A stretch of DNA of 64,000 nucleotides from Pandoraea bronchicola (GTDB taxonomy: Bacteria; Pseudomonadota; Gammaproteobacteria; Burkholderiales; Burkholderiaceae), in contig NZ_CABPST010000010.1 of the NCBI RefSeq assembly GCF_902459805.1, positions 1 through 64,000 on the forward strand, read 5' to 3'. The position numbers were made by a program, and so were the translations under genes. The notes under the pieces are model-generated. The model was not told the origin of the DNA. It ran no database searches and saw only the letters and a list, made by a program, of their open reading frames with translations. Position 1 is the first letter of the stretch. Every line of letters begins with the position of its first letter. Of this stretch, positions 55,153-63,608 are shown in pieces.

Positions 55153-56520
55153 ATGAACGCGCCCGATCCCCAGCTCGATTCGCTCAAAGTGCCGCCGCAC
55201 TCCATCGAGGCGGAGCAATCCGTGCTCGGCGGCTTGTTACTCGATAACAGCGCATGGGATCGTATCGGCGACTTTCTGGCCGACTCGGATTTCTACCGCT
55301 ACGATCACCGGATCATCTATCAGCATATCGGGCGCCTGATCGCTGGCGACCGTCCTGCTGACGTCATTACCGTCTTCGAATCGCTCACGTCTGCCGGCAA
55401 AGCCGAGGATGTCGGTGGGCTCGCCTATTTGAACGCCCTGGCGCAGAACACGCCGAGTGCGGCGAACATCCGCCGTTACGCGGAAATCGTGCGCGACCGG
55501 GCGGTGCTGCGCAAGCTGGTGACGGTCGCCGACGAGATCGCCTCCGACGCTTTCAACCCGCAGGGCAAGGAAGTGCGTCAGATGCTCGACGAGGCGGAGG
55601 CGAAGGTCTTCGCCATCGCCGAAGAGGGTTCGCGCAGCACGAGCGGTTTCCTTGAATTGCAGCCGCTGCTCACGCAAGTGGTCGAGCGCATCGACGAGCT
55701 GTATCACCGCGAAGGCGGTAGCGATATCACCGGAATTCCCACCGGGTTCGTCGATCTGGATCGCATGACGTCGGGTTTCAACGGCGGCGATCTGATCATC
55801 GTGGCCGGTCGCCCGTCGATGGGTAAAACGACCTTCTCGATGAACATCGGCGAGCATATCGCCGTGGAAGAAGGACTGCCCGTCGCCGTGTTCTCGATGG
55901 AAATGCCTGGCACGCAGTTGGCCATGCGTATGCTCGGTTCGGTGGGGCGTCTCGACCAGCATCGCCTGCGTACCGGCAAGCTGGTCGACGAAGACTGGCC
56001 GAAGCTCACGCATGCCATGCAGAAGATGAACGAGACGCAGCTTTTCGTCGACGAGACGCCTGCGCTCAATCCGATGGAACTGCGTGCGCGCGCGCGTCGT
56101 CTGGCGCGTCAATGCGGCAAGCTGGGGTTGATCATTATCGATTACCTCCAGCTGATGAGCGGCTCGGGTGGCGGTGAAAATCGCGCGACCGAAATTTCCG
56201 AAATTTCGCGTTCGCTCAAAGGCCTCGCGAAAGAGCTGAACGTGCCGGTGATTGCGCTCTCGCAGCTCAATCGTAGTCTGGAACAGCGCCCGAACAAGCG
56301 TCCGGTCATGTCGGATTTGCGTGAATCGGGCGCTATCGAACAGGATGCCGACATCATTCTGTTCATCTACCGCGACGAAGTGTACAACCCCGATACGCCC
56401 GACAAGGGCACCGCCGAGATCATCATCGCGAAACAGCGTAACGGTCCTATCGGCCACGTGCGTCTGGCGTTCATCGGTGCCTACACGAAGTTCGACAATC
56501 TGGCAGGTCCCCAATACTGA
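55153..56520 (+). CDS. dnaB: replicative DNA helicase DnaB
   Basis: DnaB is the hexameric 5'-to-3' helicase of the replisome. The 455-residue form (MNAPDPQLDSLKVPPHSIEA) has the N-terminal collar (1-130), linker helix and RecA-like core with Walker A G219-RPSMGKT-226, LGLIIIDYLQLMSG (Walker B) and the C-terminal loops DADIILFIYRDEVY. I chose ATG 55153; another ATG at 55144 and a long upstream extension (from 55045) overlap the -10 box. The position after rplI is conserved. Confidence 0.96.
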   Translation: MNAPDPQLDSLKVPPHSIEAEQSVLGGLLLDNSAWDRIGDFLADSDFYRYDHRIIYQHIGRLIAGDRPADVITVFESLTSAGKAEDVGGLAYLNALAQNTPSAANIRRYAEIVRDRAVLRKLVTVADEIASDAFNPQGKEVRQMLDEAEAKVFAIAEEGSRSTSGFLELQPLLTQVVERIDELYHREGGSDITGIPTGFVDLDRMTSGFNGGDLIIVAGRPSMGKTTFSMNIGEHIAVEEGLPVAVFSMEMPGTQLAMRMLGSVGRLDQHRLRTGKLVDEDWPKLTHAMQKMNETQLFVDETPALNPMELRARARRLARQCGKLGLIIIDYLQLMSGSGGGENRATEISEISRSLKGLAKELNVPVIALSQLNRSLEQRPNKRPVMSDLRESGAIEQDADIILFIYRDEVYNPDTPDKGTAEIIIAKQRNGPIGHVRLAFIGAYTKFDNLAGPQY

Positions 56521-56554
56521 CGCATTGATTTCCGCCTATTAGTAAGGGCGTGCG

Positions 56555-56582
56555 GTGACGCGCGCCCGCAACGAGGTAGAAT
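56555..56582 (+). promoter_or_regulatory. candidate promoter of the DUF47-pit operon
   Basis: GTGACG (56555-56560) and TAGAAT (56577-56582) are 16 bases apart, giving a leader of about 45 bases. Confidence 0.4.
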
Positions 56583-56634
56583 GTGACGTTTTTGTGTCGA
56601 CCCGTCCCCTATTAATACCCGGAGTTTTCCAATA

Positions 56635-57261
56635 ATGTTCGGTCGCTTCATGCCCACCGAGGGCAAGTTCTTTGAGCTGTTCAACCAGCATGCGGCATGC
56701 ATGGTTGCCGGCAGTCGCGAGCTGTCTGCCATGCTCAACGATCTGCCCAATGCCGAGGCACGTACCGTTGCGGTGCAGAACAACGAGAAGAAGGCGGATC
56801 GCATCACGCACGAGACGATCGATCTGATGCACAAGACGTTCATCACGCCTTTCGACCGTGATGAGATCCATAAGCTGATCAGCACCATGGACGACATCCT
56901 GGATCTGATGGAAGACGTGGCCACGGCCGTGTGGATGTACGACGTCAAGAGCGTGCCCAGCGAAGCCCGTACGCTGGGCGAGATCTGCGTGAAGTGCTGC
57001 GAGCGTGTGCAAAGCACCGTGGCACTGCTCAGCGACATGGATCGCGCCCGCGACATCCTGAAGCTCTGCGAAGAAATCGACGGTCTCGAGTCGGAAGCCG
57101 ACCGCCTGCTGCGCGCGTCGCTCTCGAAGTTGTTCCGCGAAGAATCCGACGTGAAGGAACTGATCAAGCAGAAGGCAGTGTCCGAATTGCTCGAATCGGT
57201 GACCGACAAGTGCGAGGACGTTGCCAACATCATCGAAGGCATTGTGCTGGAAAACGCCTGA
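56635..57261 (+). CDS. PhoU-like DUF47 protein, Pit accessory factor
   Basis: The 208-residue all-helical protein of the TIGR00153/DUF47 family begins MFGRFMPTEGKFFELFNQHA. The PhoU-like three-helix repeat reads NNEKKADRITHETIDLMHKT, ITPFDRDEIHKLISTMDDIL and CEEIDGLESEADRLLRASLS. Such proteins sit beside Pit transporters and probably regulate phosphate uptake. GGAG is ten bases before the ATG. It is 13 bases ahead of pit. Confidence 0.93.
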   Translation: MFGRFMPTEGKFFELFNQHAACMVAGSRELSAMLNDLPNAEARTVAVQNNEKKADRITHETIDLMHKTFITPFDRDEIHKLISTMDDILDLMEDVATAVWMYDVKSVPSEARTLGEICVKCCERVQSTVALLSDMDRARDILKLCEEIDGLESEADRLLRASLSKLFREESDVKELIKQKAVSELLESVTDKCEDVANIIEGIVLENA

Positions 57262-57274
57262 GCGGAGACTTTCG

Positions 57275-58285
57275 ATGGCAACGCTGCACATCAGCCTTTG
57301 GCTGATCGGACTATTGATCGCCCTGGCGTTCTTGTTCGATTTCATGAATGGCTTTCACGACGCCGCCAACTCGATCGCCACGGTGGTCTCGACGGGCGTG
57401 CTCAAGCCGCATCAGGCGGTGGCTTTTGCCGCCATGTTCAACGTCATCGCACTGTTCGTCTTTCACCTGAAAGTCGCGGCGACGGTGGGCAAGGGCACGG
57501 TTCACCCCGACATCGTCGATCACTATGTGATCTTTGGCGCCCTCATGGGCGCTATCGCGTGGAACATCATCACCTGGTACTACGGCATTCCGTCGAGTTC
57601 GTCGCACGCACTGATTGGTGGTCTGGTCGGTGCCGCGGTGGCCAAGGCGGGCACGGGGTCGCTCGTCGCGAGCGGCCTGCTGCAAACCGTGGCGTTCATT
57701 TTCATCTCGCCGCTGCTGGGTTTCGTGCTCGGTTCGTTCTTCATGCTGCTGGTGTCGTGGCTGTTCTTCCGCACGCCACCCGCTCGCGTGGATCGCTGGT
57801 TCCGTCGCCTGCAACTGGTCTCGGCCGGTATGTACAGCCTGGGGCACGGCGGTAACGACGCGCAGAAGACCATCGGTATCATCTGGATGCTGCTGATCGC
57901 TGCCGGCATGTGGCCGCAGGAAGCTGCGGAGCCGCCGCTGTGGGTGATCGTGGGCTGCTATCTGGCCATTGGTCTGGGCACCATGTTCGGTGGCTGGCGG
58001 ATCGTGCGCACGATGGGACAGAAGATTACCAAGCTCAAGCCGGTAGGTGGCTTCTGTGCCGAAACGGGCGGGGCGTTCACGCTGTTCTTCGCTTCGTGGC
58101 TCGGTGTGCCGGTCTCGACCACGCACACGATTACCGGGGCTATCGTTGGCGTCGGCGCCACACGTAAGCTCTCGGCCGTGCGTTGGGGCGTGGCAGGCAA
58201 CATCGTCTGGGCCTGGGTGCTGACGATCCCGGCCTCGGCGTTCATCGCCGCAATCGCCTGGTGGGTTGGAAAGCAGATCCTGTAA
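57275..58285 (+). CDS. pit: PiT-family low-affinity inorganic phosphate transporter
   Basis: The 336-residue transporter has two copies of the PiT GANDA-like signature: FDFMNGFHDAANSIATVVST near the N-terminus and SLGHGGNDAQKTIGIIWM in the second half, with about eight to ten TM helices. It imports metal-phosphate complexes with H+. I chose ATG 57275 with GGAG seven bases upstream. The DUF47 gene is translationally adjacent. Confidence 0.95.
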   Translation: MATLHISLWLIGLLIALAFLFDFMNGFHDAANSIATVVSTGVLKPHQAVAFAAMFNVIALFVFHLKVAATVGKGTVHPDIVDHYVIFGALMGAIAWNIITWYYGIPSSSSHALIGGLVGAAVAKAGTGSLVASGLLQTVAFIFISPLLGFVLGSFFMLLVSWLFFRTPPARVDRWFRRLQLVSAGMYSLGHGGNDAQKTIGIIWMLLIAAGMWPQEAAEPPLWVIVGCYLAIGLGTMFGGWRIVRTMGQKITKLKPVGGFCAETGGAFTLFFASWLGVPVSTTHTITGAIVGVGATRKLSAVRWGVAGNIVWAWVLTIPASAFIAAIAWWVGKQIL

Positions 58286-58343
58286 TGCCTCTTCGGCATT
58301 ACGCCGTCGTCTTGGTGGCGTAGTTGCCCGGAAAAACAAAAAG

Positions 58344-58365
58344 AGCGGCTTCGGCCGCTTTTTTT
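58344..58365 (+). terminator. Rho-independent terminator of pit
   Basis: AGCGGC (58344-58349) and GCCGCT (58354-58359) close a TTCG tetraloop, followed by a T run to 58365. Confidence 0.93.
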
Positions 58366-58502
58366 GTTTTTCCCTCCCGGTCGCGGACGGCATGCGGCAT
58401 TGACATGCCATATGAGCGTCATGGGGAATATCAATTTCAATAGCAAATTACTACTGAGTATTATGATCAAATAGTTTTTGATGAAACCCGCTGGAGGCTA
58501 GT

Positions 58503-58610
58503 ATGAGCACACTGATCCATCATTCCCTGCGAAGCCGTCCGATCGCTACGCTCATGGGCATGGCAATCAACATCGGTGGCGCTGCGACGCTGCTCGCGCA
58601 TCTGCGCTAA
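58503..58610 (+). CDS. 35-residue small ORF upstream of a cupin gene
   Basis: ATG 58503 opens 35 codons (MSTLIHHSLRSRPIATLMGM, AINIGGAATLLAHLR). GGAGG (58493-58497) lies five bases upstream, the best Shine-Dalgarno in the region. The peptide is basic at the start and mildly hydrophobic at the end, with no recognised family. The cupin gene starts 33 bases after the stop with its own AAGGAG. An AT-rich region (58420-58480) with TATTAT (58459-58464) precedes it. It may be a small membrane-active protein or a leader peptide; the case rests on the ribosome binding site. Confidence 0.6.
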   Translation: MSTLIHHSLRSRPIATLMGMAINIGGAATLLAHLR

Positions 58611-58643
58611 CTCCCCACGACACATTGCGCGCAAGGAGATGGT

Positions 58644-58916
58644 ATGCAACGCGAAGCATTCGAGCGAGAACTGGCTCAGGAGGGGTTTGCGGAAGGGGTG
58701 ACGGTGACGAGAGAGGCGGGCGATCTCGAAGCCCATACGCATCCGTTTGAGGCGAAGGCGCTGATTCTTTCCGGTGAGATCGCCATTCGCGTGGGCGACA
58801 GCGAGCGGGTATATCGTGAGGGCGACGTCTTCCATCTCAAGGCCAACGAAGTGCATGCTGAACGCTATGGCCCGGCAGGCGTGCAATATCTCGTTGGCCG
58901 GAAGACCTTACATTGA
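58644..58916 (+). CDS. small cupin-domain protein
   Basis: The 90-residue single-domain cupin shows motif 1 as AGDLEAHTHPFEAKALILSG with the metal-binding His-x-His and the following Glu, and motif 2 as GDVFHLKANEVHAERYG with a final His. It probably binds a metal ion; substrate unknown. AAGGAG is seven bases before the ATG. Its last nine bases overlap the end of the opposing NlpC gene. Confidence 0.85.
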   Translation: MQREAFERELAQEGFAEGVTVTREAGDLEAHTHPFEAKALILSGEIAIRVGDSERVYREGDVFHLKANEVHAERYGPAGVQYLVGRKTLH

Positions 58917-59675
58917 GCTGTTGGCAAAGCGGGCGATCGGATCGTCGTCCTGTGAGGGCGACGTGGCAAGGTTTGCCGTGTTCCCCGCTGGTGACACTTG
59001 CGGCGTTTCCACCGGTGACGACGTCGCTGCGGTGAGCGGCCGGTTTGGCAGGGCGTTCGGCGGCGCTACAGGGACGTTAGCCAGCGGCGCCGCGGCAGGT
59101 GTCTGGGCGAGGGTCGCCGGGGCAGAGCGATTGACGTACGTCGTGTTGCCGGCGGGTGCCTTGTTGGCTGCCACACGTCGAACGCCATCGATGCGGCGTG
59201 CCCAATACGGGATATAGAGGCTCTCCAGACGCACCGTGCCGCCCGTGTTCGGCGCGTGTACGAACTTCCCCTGACCGACATAGATGCCCACGTGCGAGTG
59301 GGCGCGTCCCGTCGTATTGAAGAAGATGAGGTCGCCCGACGCCAGGTCGTCGCGATCGAGCGGCGTGCCGACACCACTCATGTCGGCCGTCGTACGCGGC
59401 AGGCTCACGCCGGCGGCGCGCGCCACGACATAGCGCACGAGGCCGCTGCAATCGAAACCGGAGTCCGGGGTGTTGCCGCCGTAGCGGTAGGGAATGCCAA
59501 CGAGGCTCATCGCTTCGAGCGTGATTTCCTCCTGACCTGCGCTGCGCTCGGGGCCCACCGTCCGGTTGCCATAGTTCGCAGTGCTGCCTTGTCTGACCGA
59601 TGGGCCGGACGAGCACGCCGCGACCAGCAGCGTGAGTGCCAACGCGCTTGCGCACCGCCACAGCGCGTTCGACAT
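58908..59675 (-). CDS. NlpC/P60 family cell-wall hydrolase, lipoprotein
   Basis: The 255-residue product starts with a lipoprotein signal (MSNALWRCASALALTLLVAAC) with Cys21 as the lipid anchor. The NlpC/P60 domain has catalytic Cys76 (DSGFDCSGLVRYV), His128 (AHSHVGIYVG) and His140 (FVHAPNTGG), the papain-like triad that cuts D-gamma-glutamyl-diaminopimelate links in peptidoglycan. A Pro/Ala/Ser/Thr-rich tail (about 190-255) follows. An in-frame start 22 codons upstream would push the signal sequence inward, so I favour 59675, although neither has a good Shine-Dalgarno. Confidence 0.9.
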   Translation of the reverse strand: MSNALWRCASALALTLLVAACSSGPSVRQGSTANYGNRTVGPERSAGQEEITLEAMSLVGIPYRYGGNTPDSGFDCSGLVRYVVARAAGVSLPRTTADMSGVGTPLDRDDLASGDLIFFNTTGRAHSHVGIYVGQGKFVHAPNTGGTVRLESLYIPYWARRIDGVRRVAANKAPAGNTTYVNRSAPATLAQTPAAAPLANVPVAPPNALPNRPLTAATSSPVETPQVSPAGNTANLATSPSQDDDPIARFANSSM

Positions 59676-59883
59676 TGCTGCCGGTTGCGTCACGTAGCGA
59701 GTATGAAATCGAGGCGTGCGGAGAGGGCGCTGAATTCGCATGCGACGAGTTTACGACGCTTGCCGGGCGAATGCATCGCAAAAGTGCCGAAATACAGGCA
59801 TTTTGTGGCGTTGACGTCACAAATGCGCGGATTCCCGGGCGATCTTGCCGTCGATACGCCATGTTACTTGCATCGATGGCAAG

Positions 59884-59908
59884 AAAAAACGGCGCCCGAA
59901 GGCGCCGT
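59884..59908 (-). terminator. Rho-independent terminator of the PhoH gene
   Basis: On the minus strand ACGGCGCC and GGCGCCGT (59908-59901 and 59896-59889) close TTCG, followed by TTTTTCTT. It ends leftward transcription just before the NlpC gene begins. Confidence 0.88.
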
Positions 59909-59946
59909 CGTGGTGAGCGTTGAAGCGCGTACCGTTTCGCAAAACG

Positions 59947-61683
59947 TCAGAGAATTTCCCCGGCGTAGTCGGCCAGCCGCGAGCGTTCGCCGCGCGCGAG
60001 CGTGACGTGTCCGCTGTGCCCCCAGCCTTTGAAGCGATCCACCACGTAGGTGAGGCCCGAGCTGCCTTCGGTCAGGTACGGCGTATCGATCTGTGCGATA
60101 TTGCCCAGACAGATCAGCTTGGTACCCGGGCCAGCGCGCGTGACGAGTGTCTTCATCTGCTTTGGCGTAAGGTTCTGCGCCTCGTCGATGATGACGAACT
60201 TGTTCACGAACGTACGGCCGCGCATGAAGTTCATGCTCTTGACCTTGAGTCGCGAGCGAATCAGTTCCTGCGTGGCTGCGCGGCCCCATTCGCCGGCCGA
60301 ATCGTCCGTCTTTTGCAGCACTTCGAGGTTGTCGTCGAATGCGCCCATCCAAGGTTGCATCTTCTCTTCCTCGGTGCCCGGCAAGAAGCCGATATCTTCA
60401 CCGACGGGCACGGTCGCGCGCGTGATGATGATTTCGTTGTAGCGCTTCTCGTCGAGCGTTTGTGCCAGACCGGCGGCAAGCGCGAGCAGCGTCTTGCCGG
60501 TACCCGCCTGCCCGAGCAGCGTGATGAAGTCGACCTCGGGATTCATCAGCAGGTTCAGCGCGAAATTCTGCTCGCGGTTGCGTGCCGTGATGCCCCACAC
60601 GTTGTTCTTGTGGTGGCCATAGTCGCGCAGTGTCTGCAGCAGCGCCGTCTTGCCGTTGATCTCGCGAACCTGCGCATAGAACGGCGCCTCACCGTTGTTC
60701 GTCTCCAGATAGACGAACTGGTTGATGAGGAAGCTCATGCACAGCGGCCCGGTGATGCGATAGAACGTGGTGCCGGTCCGGTTGTCCTGCCAGCTTTCCA
60801 TGCCCTTGCCGTGCTTGGTCCAGAAGTCCGGCGGCAGAGCCATCACACCCGAGTAGAGCAGATCGCTGTCCTCGAGCACCTTGTCGTTGAAATAGTCTTC
60901 CGCAGGCAGGCCGAGCGCATGCGCCTTGACGCGCATGTTGATGTCTTTCGACACCAGCACGACCTGACGATCGCGGAACTTGTCCTGCAACGCGCGCACG
61001 ACACCGAGAATCTGGTTGTCGGCCTTGCCTTGCGGCAACCCTTCGAGCGGCGGCACTTCGGGCAGGTCGGTCTGGAAGTACAGGCGGCCCGCGGCGTCCT
61101 TGTTGCCGAGCCGCGAGAGCGGAATGCCCTCGGCCATCGACTGCGTGCCGCTTTCTGCGACCAGCCCATCGAGGGTGCGGCTTACCTGACGCGCGTTGCG
61201 CGCCACTTCCGACATGCCCTTCTTGTGGTTGTCGAGCTCTTCCAACGTCATCATCGGCAGATAGACGTCGTGCTCTTCGAAGCGGAACAGGCTGCTCGGG
61301 TCGTGCATGAGCACGTTCGTGTCGAGCACGAAGAGCTTGGCGGGTTCCTGATCCTTGTTGCGGGCACGCTTCGAACCACCGCTCGTCGCCGTCGATTTCA
61401 CGGCCTTGAGAGACGGGGTTGCGCCGGTCGAGTCGGCTGCCGGAGGCGATTGGGGCGAGCGTGCTGCGGGCGACGGCTGTGGTGCAGTCTGCGTCGCCGG
61501 AGCGGTAATGGGAACGACCTTTAATTCGGCCGTGCCAGACGCACCGGACGTCTCGCCCAGTGCATGTTGTTCAGATGAGGGGATCGGTTTCTTGGCCTCC
61601 GTGCGCGAAGGTTTGAGGCGAGTGGGGAATTGTTCCGGGGCAAGCAGCGTGCCCGGTTTGGTCGGCGCCGATGGCAATGGCAT
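59947..61683 (-). CDS. PIN-PhoH protein (PhoH2-type RNA helicase/RNase)
   Basis: The 578-residue protein joins a PIN nuclease domain to a PhoH ATPase. A disordered Pro/Ser/Thr-rich N-terminus (1-115) is followed by the PIN domain (KLFVLDTNVLMHDPSSLFRF with the metal-binding Asp, later DRQVVLVSKDINMRVKA), then PhoH with Walker A LLGQAGTGKTLLALAAG and Walker B FVIIDEAQNLTPKQMKTL. This fusion is the PhoH2 family, which acts as an RNA-unwinding nuclease in actinobacteria. I chose ATG 61683, GGGA lies five bases upstream; an in-frame TTG at 61698 has none. Confidence 0.93.
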   Translation of the reverse strand: MPLPSAPTKPGTLLAPEQFPTRLKPSRTEAKKPIPSSEQHALGETSGASGTAELKVVPITAPATQTAPQPSPAARSPQSPPAADSTGATPSLKAVKSTATSGGSKRARNKDQEPAKLFVLDTNVLMHDPSSLFRFEEHDVYLPMMTLEELDNHKKGMSEVARNARQVSRTLDGLVAESGTQSMAEGIPLSRLGNKDAAGRLYFQTDLPEVPPLEGLPQGKADNQILGVVRALQDKFRDRQVVLVSKDINMRVKAHALGLPAEDYFNDKVLEDSDLLYSGVMALPPDFWTKHGKGMESWQDNRTGTTFYRITGPLCMSFLINQFVYLETNNGEAPFYAQVREINGKTALLQTLRDYGHHKNNVWGITARNREQNFALNLLMNPEVDFITLLGQAGTGKTLLALAAGLAQTLDEKRYNEIIITRATVPVGEDIGFLPGTEEEKMQPWMGAFDDNLEVLQKTDDSAGEWGRAATQELIRSRLKVKSMNFMRGRTFVNKFVIIDEAQNLTPKQMKTLVTRAGPGTKLICLGNIAQIDTPYLTEGSSGLTYVVDRFKGWGHSGHVTLARGERSRLADYAGEIL

Positions 61684-61753
61684 AGATTTCCCGTTCAAGA
61701 AAACACAACACTACTCGGCCAGGACAGACAGCGATACCACACGTCCCGGCAAC

Positions 61754-61792
61754 AAAAAAGCCGCCTGCCCGGACGCACCGGAGAGGCGGCTT
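61754..61792 (-). terminator. Rho-independent terminator downstream of bcp
   Basis: On the minus strand AAGCCGCCT (61792-61784) pairs with AGGCGGCTT (61766-61758) around 17 bases, followed by T (61757-61754). The 333-base gap 61684-62016 holds nothing else I can support. Confidence 0.85.
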
Positions 61793-62016
61793 GGCTGAAG
61801 GCGCCGCCGTGGCGACGCCTGCAATAGTCTCGTTCAATGCGCTTGATCATTACGGCCGACTATAACGTCTCTTGCCGTACTTGTATAGCGTCGAATGTCC
61901 TTGCTGGCGGGTCGCTATGGGCCTGTTCGCAACACCTGCCCGGATCGCGCTCGAGCCAGCTCGCCGGCGATGCCCGGCGCTCGTTCGTCCGGGGCATCGC
62001 TCATGCCCGCTGGTGT

Positions 62017-62478
62017 TCAGAGCGCCTGTACGGCAGCCAGGACTTCCGCAACGTGATCGGGCACGCGCACGCCGCGCCATTCCTTGCGCAACACGCCTTT
62101 TTCGTCGATCAGGAAAGTGCTGCGCTCGATGCCCATGTGTTCTTTGCCATACAGTTTTTTCAACTTGATGACACCGAACAGCTTGCAGACGGTTTCATCG
62201 CCGTCAGAGATCAGCGGGAAGGGCAGTTCGAGCTTTCGCTGGAAATTCTCATGCGAGCGCAGGCTGTCGCGCGACACGCCGATGATCTGCGCGCCAGCGG
62301 CCTGGAACTGGCCGTAGCTGTCACGGAAATTCATGCCTTCCGTCGTGCAGCCCGGGGTGTTGTCCTTGGGGTAGAAGTAGATCACCACCTTCTGGCCGCG
62401 ATGCGCCTTGAGCGAAAAATCGCCGCCGGTGGCCGGTGCGGTGAAATCGGGCACGGGAGTGTCGATGGCTACCGTCAC
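62017..62478 (-). CDS. bcp: peroxiredoxin Bcp/PrxQ
   Basis: The 153-residue thiol peroxidase reduces hydroperoxides with thioredoxin. The peroxidatic Cys44 lies in PKDNTPGCTTEGMNF with the Pro-Thr/Thr-Cys environment, and Arg in the usual place (IERSTFLID). The E. coli resolving Cys50 is replaced by Met49; the only other Cys is Cys98 (TVCKLFGV). It starts at GTG 62478 with AAGGAG seven bases upstream. It lies 57 bases after the arnD stop in the same direction. Confidence 0.95.
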   Translation of the reverse strand: MTVAIDTPVPDFTAPATGGDFSLKAHRGQKVVIYFYPKDNTPGCTTEGMNFRDSYGQFQAAGAQIIGVSRDSLRSHENFQRKLELPFPLISDGDETVCKLFGVIKLKKLYGKEHMGIERSTFLIDEKGVLRKEWRGVRVPDHVAEVLAAVQAL

Positions 62479-62535
62479 TATGGTCTCCTTGGGTGGCCTT
62501 GCGGGGCCGGAACGGGGAAGTGGGTCGAATCGGGT

Positions 62536-63441
62536 TCAGGCAGCCGCCTGGCCCTCGAGAATCAGATCGCCTGAGCGGCCCGGAATTTCGCCCCACACGA
62601 CGGGATGCGCCGGTAGCGAGGCGAGATCGAGCGTCTCGTAGTACTGGCCCATCGTCACCAGATCGTGCCCTTGACGGCGCCATCCGGCCAGCAACTGACG
62701 GAACAGCGGCGCCAGCTTCTGGCCTTCGAGTTCTGCGTGTAGCGTGAACACGTGATGTTGCGCCGGATCGCGGGTGAGGGCAAGCAGATGCTCGGCCACG
62801 CCGTTGATGTCGCGGCCGTCGATGCCGAGCAGCTCATCGACCGTGGGCAGCGTCGTCGGCATCTGAACGTGTTTCAGGCGAACACCATCGACGATCGGGT
62901 AGTGGGGCGCCGTGCCGCGGCCATCCGAAGCGTATTTCATGCCCCAGGCGTCGATCTGCCGGAACGCGTCATGATTCATCTGCCAGCCGGCGGCGCCATG
63001 CGTGAGCGGCGGCGCGCCGAATATCTGCGTGAAACGCGCATAGGCTTGCGACATCTGACGCTGCGTCCAGGCGGCGTCGCGCGTGCGAACGTTGTCTTGC
63101 CAGTAGGTGTGGTCCCACGTGTGGATGCCGGTCTCGTGACCGGCGTCCCGCACGGTGCGCATGACGTCGGCGGCGCGCCGTCCGATGTCCGGGCCGGGAA
63201 GCAGGGTGCCGTACATGAGCGTCTTGAAGCCGTAGTGTTCGACCACCGACGTGCGCGAGACCTTCTTCAGGAAACCGGGGCGGAAGACGCGTTTGAGCGC
63301 CCAGCCGGTGTGGTCCGGCCCGAGGCTGAACAGGAACGTCGCCTGCGCGTCATGCTCGGCCAGTGCCGCGAGCAGATTGGGCACACCTTCGCGCGTGCCG
63401 CGCAGGGTGTCGACGTCGATCTTCAGGACAATCTTGGCCAT
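62536..63441 (-). CDS. arnD: 4-deoxy-4-formamido-L-arabinose-phosphoundecaprenol deformylase
   Basis: The 301-residue NodB-type deacetylase removes the formyl group from undecaprenyl-phosphate L-Ara4FN before transfer to lipid A. The metal Asp pair is in KIDVDTLRG (Asp9/Asp11), His-His is in GIHTWDHTYWQ, and the rest (FGAPPLTHGAAGWQMNHDA, VFTLHAELEGQK) is ArnD-specific. I chose ATG 63441 (MAKIVLKIDVDT) with AAGGG nine bases upstream. It follows the ArnA gene but a terminator lies between them. Confidence 0.93.
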   Translation of the reverse strand: MAKIVLKIDVDTLRGTREGVPNLLAALAEHDAQATFLFSLGPDHTGWALKRVFRPGFLKKVSRTSVVEHYGFKTLMYGTLLPGPDIGRRAADVMRTVRDAGHETGIHTWDHTYWQDNVRTRDAAWTQRQMSQAYARFTQIFGAPPLTHGAAGWQMNHDAFRQIDAWGMKYASDGRGTAPHYPIVDGVRLKHVQMPTTLPTVDELLGIDGRDINGVAEHLLALTRDPAQHHVFTLHAELEGQKLAPLFRQLLAGWRRQGHDLVTMGQYYETLDLASLPAHPVVWGEIPGRSGDLILEGQAAA

Positions 63442-63512
63442 AGCCGCCCTTGAATGGGATATCGCGCAGACGTCGCGCAATACCCGGAATGTCGAATGAA
63501 AATTGCTGAGTC

Positions 63513-63545
63513 AAAAAAGCCCGATGCGCCGAGGGCGCACCGGGC
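63513..63545 (-). terminator. terminator between arnA and arnD
   Basis: On the minus strand GCCCGGTGCGCC (63545-63534) and GGCGCATCGGGC (63530-63519) form a 12-bp stem with one mismatch around CTC, followed by TTTTTT (63518-63513). It sits between the arnA stop and arnD start. Confidence 0.85.
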
Positions 63546-63608
63546 GTGCAGTGCGATGTGCGGCCCGCAACGCCAAGGCGGCGGGCCGGCCCTCTGCACG
63601 GTATGCGA

